Source: Liolophura sinensis (lineage: Eukaryota; Mollusca; Polyplacophora; Chitonida; Chitonidae). Taken from it: a stretch of 64,000 nt of DNA. Made by a program: the position numbers and the translations under genes. The notes under the pieces were generated by a model, which worked only from the letters and a program-made list of their open reading frames with translations, made no database searches and was not told the DNA's origin. Positions 59,970 to 64,000 of this stretch are shown here, in pieces. Position 1 is the first letter of the stretch, and every line of letters begins with the position of its first letter. The stretch lies in assembly GCF_032854445.1 (NCBI RefSeq), contig NC_088303.1, forward strand, positions 23,941,501-24,005,500, in the 5' to 3' direction.

Positions 59970-61830
59970 TGCCACATTGGAAGTATTTAAGCGATTAATT
60001 GAAACAGCATGTGCCTTAAACCTAGAAAAACGTAGAATCTCATCATTGCATATTGACTTTCGACGCATTTCATCCACCAAGAAAGGTCAAAACAGAACAT
60101 CAAGTATACTGTGGAGCATTTAGATGATTTTATCATCAAAAGCTGGGATTCGTTTCAAGCACGATCAATCAATAGTAACGGTATCATTAGTAACTGCTCA
60201 TGTGTAACGACTGTTTTACCAATATCAAACCTGCACATTTTAAACATCATGGATATCACTGAGGGCATCTCATTCGCATTCTCATTCAGTGCGATTTAGG
60301 TGTCTCCATACCTCAACATGTCAATGTTCCTGATGCACACGTGATGTAAATGGTGTATTTCCACAAACAGTTTGACCTAACTCTTTAACATAGGATTGTG
60401 ATTTCTGTTCCCTGCTGTCTGAATTAGTGAACAATAGTCCCCCACCATGAAAACTCCTTCCCGCCTGTATCAAGATGACAAAAAAGCTGTGTTCTTCCCC
60501 TTATTACGTCGCAATTATCAGTGTATGGGTGCTCATAAAACATATTTGAAGTACACACACACTGCAACGTCACAGAAGAAAACGATGCCCTTTACTGCCA
60601 TTTGGACCTTCTGTGTAGCTCGTCCTCAAGTCTCCAACTGACCTCTCCCACCTATACATTATGTGTAATCATCAACAAATTATGACACGGGCGTTAAGAA
60701 CGTCACTGAGATCCAAAAACATTTTGCCTTTATTTCGGTTCACACTTACATACTTTGTTGTAAATGTGATATCTAAGTTTGATGAATGACTTGTCAGTAA
60801 AGCCGGATTGTCATGAGTGATACAATCTTCATGAACATCAGGAGAGCTATTGTGCCCGATAGTAGACAGCAGACCGTTTCAAATCGAGATTGACTGTTCC
60901 CATGAGCAAATTTTGTGCTATAGAAAATCAGTACGCTTGCGTTACTTGAGAAAACATGATGTAGATGCTCATAGCAAACTAAGATGATTCTAGCAATCCT
61001 AGAACACTTTTACGCTGATTTCCAGCGATTAACAGTTTCTAGGTTTTCGTGCTTTTGGACAAAATTCTCCAAGTGTGTGACGTCATACATGCTGTTGGGT
61101 TCTTTTTATTTCCGGTACTATTATTTACGTTCTTTCGGCGTTTATCTGTTTGTGTGTGTCACTTTAGCGGTAATTAAAGATTTGTTAACGGTTAAAGAGG
61201 TGACACCGGAAATTTTTGGCCAACATATCGATCCGTGCAAGTCAAACGAATTTCTGCTGTTGTTTTAGAATATGTTGAAAAATTTCTCAAAATATCAGCC
61301 CCGTAGGTGCATGCATTACCGTTCAAATTGGTCGTCACATAAATAATTTTTCAAACTTTACAATCATTTTAACATTATTAATAGTGCAGGTACCTGTCTG
61401 ATATTTATTGAAAGGCAATAACTTCAGCTATTTTTGGTAAATACACAAAATATTATTTGAATAGTGACAATGGCTTTTTGTCACAAATCTCCGGTAAACC
61501 ATCTTCAATAATCCTCAACGACTTGTTTGCTCTAACAATGCCCGTGAAGATACTGCAATTCAGTGGCCACAAGAGACTCCTTTCAACCGACTTCGCTTTA
61601 GCCTGATAAATTAGACACTGAGTGCTAATCTTTCAACGTTAGGGTGCAATGTCCAATTCGTTAGACCCAGGTCGCTCAACAATTAGGACAATCCTCAGGA
61701 CGTGTGCTGTAACAAACGTTAAGGAGAAGGCTCTTCTAATATGGTAATATATCTCTTATGGTTTTCTCATGTTTGTTCTCCCTTTTTCGGACTATGGCTG
61801 GTGTTTATAACGCTAGATAGCTTAAATCTT
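59970..61830. repeat. Unit 4, truncated and decayed
   Basis: The left module is well kept (60.1-61.07 kb, 'ggatatcactgagggcatc', 'cagtttctaggttttcgtg'). After 'gttaaagaggtgacaccgg' (61.19 kb) the match to 41.35, 47.07 and 53.46 kb breaks up, and the minisatellite is absent. A last-exon relic at about 61.75 kb shows that the gene part was once there. Confidence 0.7.
61735..61812 (-). pseudogene. Relic of the last exon of the unit gene (unit 4)
   Basis: The minus strand reads AAACACCAGCCATAGTCCG then AAAAAGGGAGAACAAACATG, aligning codon by codon with the 'KTSIRIRKRGDKQEK' stretch of unit 2 as 'KTPAIVRKRENKHEK', followed by a stop. No acceptor or other exon was found nearby. Confidence 0.5.
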
Positions 61831-63325
61831 AAAGGTAAATGTTAAATCAGTATGGGCGTTTCAGGTCAATAATCGCAAGGTCAAGTGAATTCTCAAAACG
61901 ACTTTCAACACAAAGCACCAAAGAACCCCAAAAGTATATAAAGTGCGAAATTAGGAGTGATTCGAGGCGTTTCGAGGGACCACGACTTTTTTAAATCTAT
62001 ATATCTCTGCTGAAAGGTTGATGAGTAAGTTGTCTGGATTTCTGCATACGTCAAAAAAAATTTATCGTACAATGTTGATTGATATAAAACACATCTAACG
62101 AGTCAAACATTTATCGTATTAAGTGTTCCACAAGACCTAACAGAAAAAGACAAAGAAAGAAACAATCAAATAACCGCATTCTGACCACATAGACGGTTCC
62201 GTGATGCATCATTTGCTCCGAGGGGGGCTCTCGAAGACATCTTTACTTCTTTTTATTATCGACTGGATTGTGTCTAATTCATGTAGGGCTATTGACTTTC
62301 GGATTTACATTAAATTTTATGTGCGGTATCGTCATAAAACTGAAAGGAACAAACCATCACTAAGACATCCATGGGGCTGAATCGGTCATAGAGAAAGCTA
62401 GATCACTGTTAATCTTGTGATCGTGGCCAGTCGGTTAAGGTACACGCATTTAATTAATCCCTAGCTTTGCCTTTAGCAGCGTTTATTCTCCAGCCCTAAT
62501 CTGTTCACCGGGCCTTAGCTACAATAAATATGTTCGGCTCCACTCCCTGCTAACTCATGTTGGGGTTGTTGAAGAGATGTCTATGAACATAGAACAAACG
62601 ACCTCGTACTTTTTCTGACGTTCTAACAACAAACGACGTCAAACCAGTGAATCAAATTTTGATACAAATTCAGTACACTTTCGTGATTCAGAAGGTAATC
62701 CAGATCATAATCCAGGGCTGAACTGGCTATTCCAAGAAACACATTTTTTCGTAACACTTTCCATTCGAAATAGCCTCCATTTTTTGAACATCACTTTGGC
62801 CAAATGGAAGTCGTTTAAAAATAAAAACGGACCCACATGGTGGAATTGCTGGGTTTAACGCCTCATTGGCGGTATGTCAACCATATCAGTTCCGTGGCGA
62901 GCAAGACTTGCGGATGTCATCAAAAATGGCCGTTGTATCCGTTAAATTAAATGTCCATTACCGACCTTGTTTATAGTTCATTCTTCCAAGTCAATACGGA
63001 AAAGCAAATCAGAGGATGCTTTTACAGGCTCTGATCCGAGCAAAAGAAGTAGCAATATACTAAAATCAAAGGAAGGAGCTAATTAGTAAAAAGATCAGGG
63101 GCACGAAAGAAATTTCGAGTAGCATTTTTCCTTCGACGTTGAGATCAAATTTTCCCGTCGCCTGTATATCTGCCGGCTACTTTGCCGAAATAGTTATAGG
63201 ATCTTGAGTCAACATTTTTTCACATGTTGGCCTTTCCAAAATATGATTGTGATGACCCTGGCACAACAGTCATTTAAATATGCGGAACATGCCCTATTGT
63301 AATCTACAACACACGGTAATGCCTG
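61830..63325. other. No gene seen
   Basis: Unique sequence without long frames. A tRNA-like 'gtggccagtcggttaagg' at 62.43 kb has no B box behind it and is not called. Confidence 0.5.
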
Positions 63326-63329
63326 ATAC

Positions 63330-63790
63330 ACAGAGTTGATATAGCAGCCATGTTCGGTTCTATGGGTTTATATAGCAGCCATGTTCGGTTCTATGGGTTA
63401 ATATATCAGCCATGTTCGGTTCTGTGGGTTGATATAATAGCCATGTTCAGTTCTATGGGTTTATATAGCAGCCATGTTCGGTTCTATGGGTTAATATAAC
63501 AGCCCTGTTTGGTTCTGTGGGTTTATATAGCAGTCATGTTCGGTTCTATGGGTTAATATAACAGCCCTGTTTGGTTCTGTGGGTTTATATAGCAGCCATG
63601 TTCGGTTCTATGGGTTGATATAGCAGCCATGTTCGGTTCTCTGGGTTGATATAGCAGCCATGTTCGGTTCTATGGGTTTATATAGCAGCCATGTTCGGTT
63701 CTCTGGGTTGATATAGCAGCCATGTTCGGTTCTATGGGTTGATATAGCAGCCATGCTCGGTTCTATGGGTTGAAATACATGTTTGGTTCT
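63330..63790. repeat. Tandem repeat, 31-bp unit, about 14 copies
   Basis: Unit 'atatagcagccatgttcgg' plus 'ttctatgggttt'. Variants (t/g/a after gggtt, cctgttt for catgttc) are shared between non-adjacent repeats, suggesting two- or three-unit exchanges. The period is not a multiple of three. Weakly similar decayed units continue to about 63.8 kb. Confidence 0.95.
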
Positions 63791-64000
63791 ATGGGTTAAT
63801 ACAAGGTTCTAGATGAAAACAGATGTTACATTTACAAAGGCCTATCGAGTTACCGTCCTACAGGCAGAAAATTTCTAGGTTAAGTGGATATTACAACAAT
63901 GAGTGGAATGGATCACTGACAACTAAATGGCCCGTGTATTAGTCTCTAGGGCTTCACAACTTCTCCCAGAGTTAAGGCAAACCGAATCGATCTAACAGTT
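63791..64000. other. Window end, nothing recognised
   Basis: Unique sequence; no frame or repeat of note. Confidence 0.5.

Larger units (their letters stand above)
51750..59970. repeat. Unit 3 of the repeated segment
   Basis: Has the left module (52.0-52.5 kb), a SINE shared with unit 1, a 60-bp array, the minisatellite, a broken unit gene and the right block (58.9-59.3 kb, 'caatctgcttacctaaatt'). It is visibly more diverged from units 1 and 2 than they are from each other. Around 57.7-58.05 kb a stretch of about 240 bp ('aaaggttcagtcttaaatc...tagaagtaaatacaac') is present twice. Confidence 0.9.

Noticed and set aside
62425-62470. Possible tRNA gene (gtggccagtcggttaagg)
   Set aside because: Only an A-box-like piece; no B box, anticodon arm or acceptor pairing follows.

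Overview
The window is animal nuclear DNA. It has GT-AG introns, many tRNA-derived SINE copies, a decayed Ty3/Gypsy LTR retrotransposon and long stretches with no gene. The commonest SINE has a tRNA-like head ('ggcctccgtggctcagt...') and a tail 'gtacggcgtaaaacacc...' followed by (aaat)n. I associate that SINE type with molluscs and other lophotrochozoans, so a lophotrochozoan, probably a mollusc, is my best guess. This is inference, not proof.

Left part (1-10.7 kb): the 3' portion of one plus-strand gene, a cationic amino-acid transporter of the SLC7A4/SLC7A14 type. Four exons with agreeing phases (1289-1403, 3687-3824, 6260-7577, 10291-10412) encode the last ~563 residues; the 5' exons lie upstream of the window. 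The second visible intron holds a ~1.1 kb array of 64-bp tandem repeats. From 10.7 to 26 kb I see no convincing gene, only SINE copies, an unassigned protein-like fragment near 17.5 kb, a 22-bp CRE palindrome and a 128-bp perfect palindrome with a (TA)n core.

Right part (26-62 kb): a tandem series of related segments. Unit 0 lies at about 26.2-31.8 kb (old, interrupted), unit 1 at 39.4-46.9, unit 2 at 46.9-51.75, unit 3 at 51.75-59.97 and unit 4 at 59.97-61.8 (decayed, possibly continuing). Units 1 and 2 are nearly identical over several kb. Units 0-3 carry a 22-bp minisatellite. Units 1-3 also carry, on the minus strand, a small split gene: a conserved TGACGTCA site, a leader exon with donor GTAAGT, a signal-peptide exon (MIFLTFVTMAAYAFY...), one or two middle exons and a last exon. 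Units 0 and 4 keep only remnants of the last exons. The middle and last exons contain segments that resemble beta/gamma-crystallin Greek-key motifs. I do not recognise the gene by name. Unit 2 is the best-preserved copy, unit 1 has a homopolymer frame break, and units 0, 3 and 4 are broken.

Between units 0 and 1 sits a plus-strand Ty3/Gypsy element (about 32.7-38.5 kb) with recognisable nucleocapsid, protease, reverse transcriptase, RNase H and integrase segments, all split by stops and frameshifts. A SINE is inserted in its 3' LTR. The window ends with a 31-bp tandem repeat at 63.3-63.8 kb.
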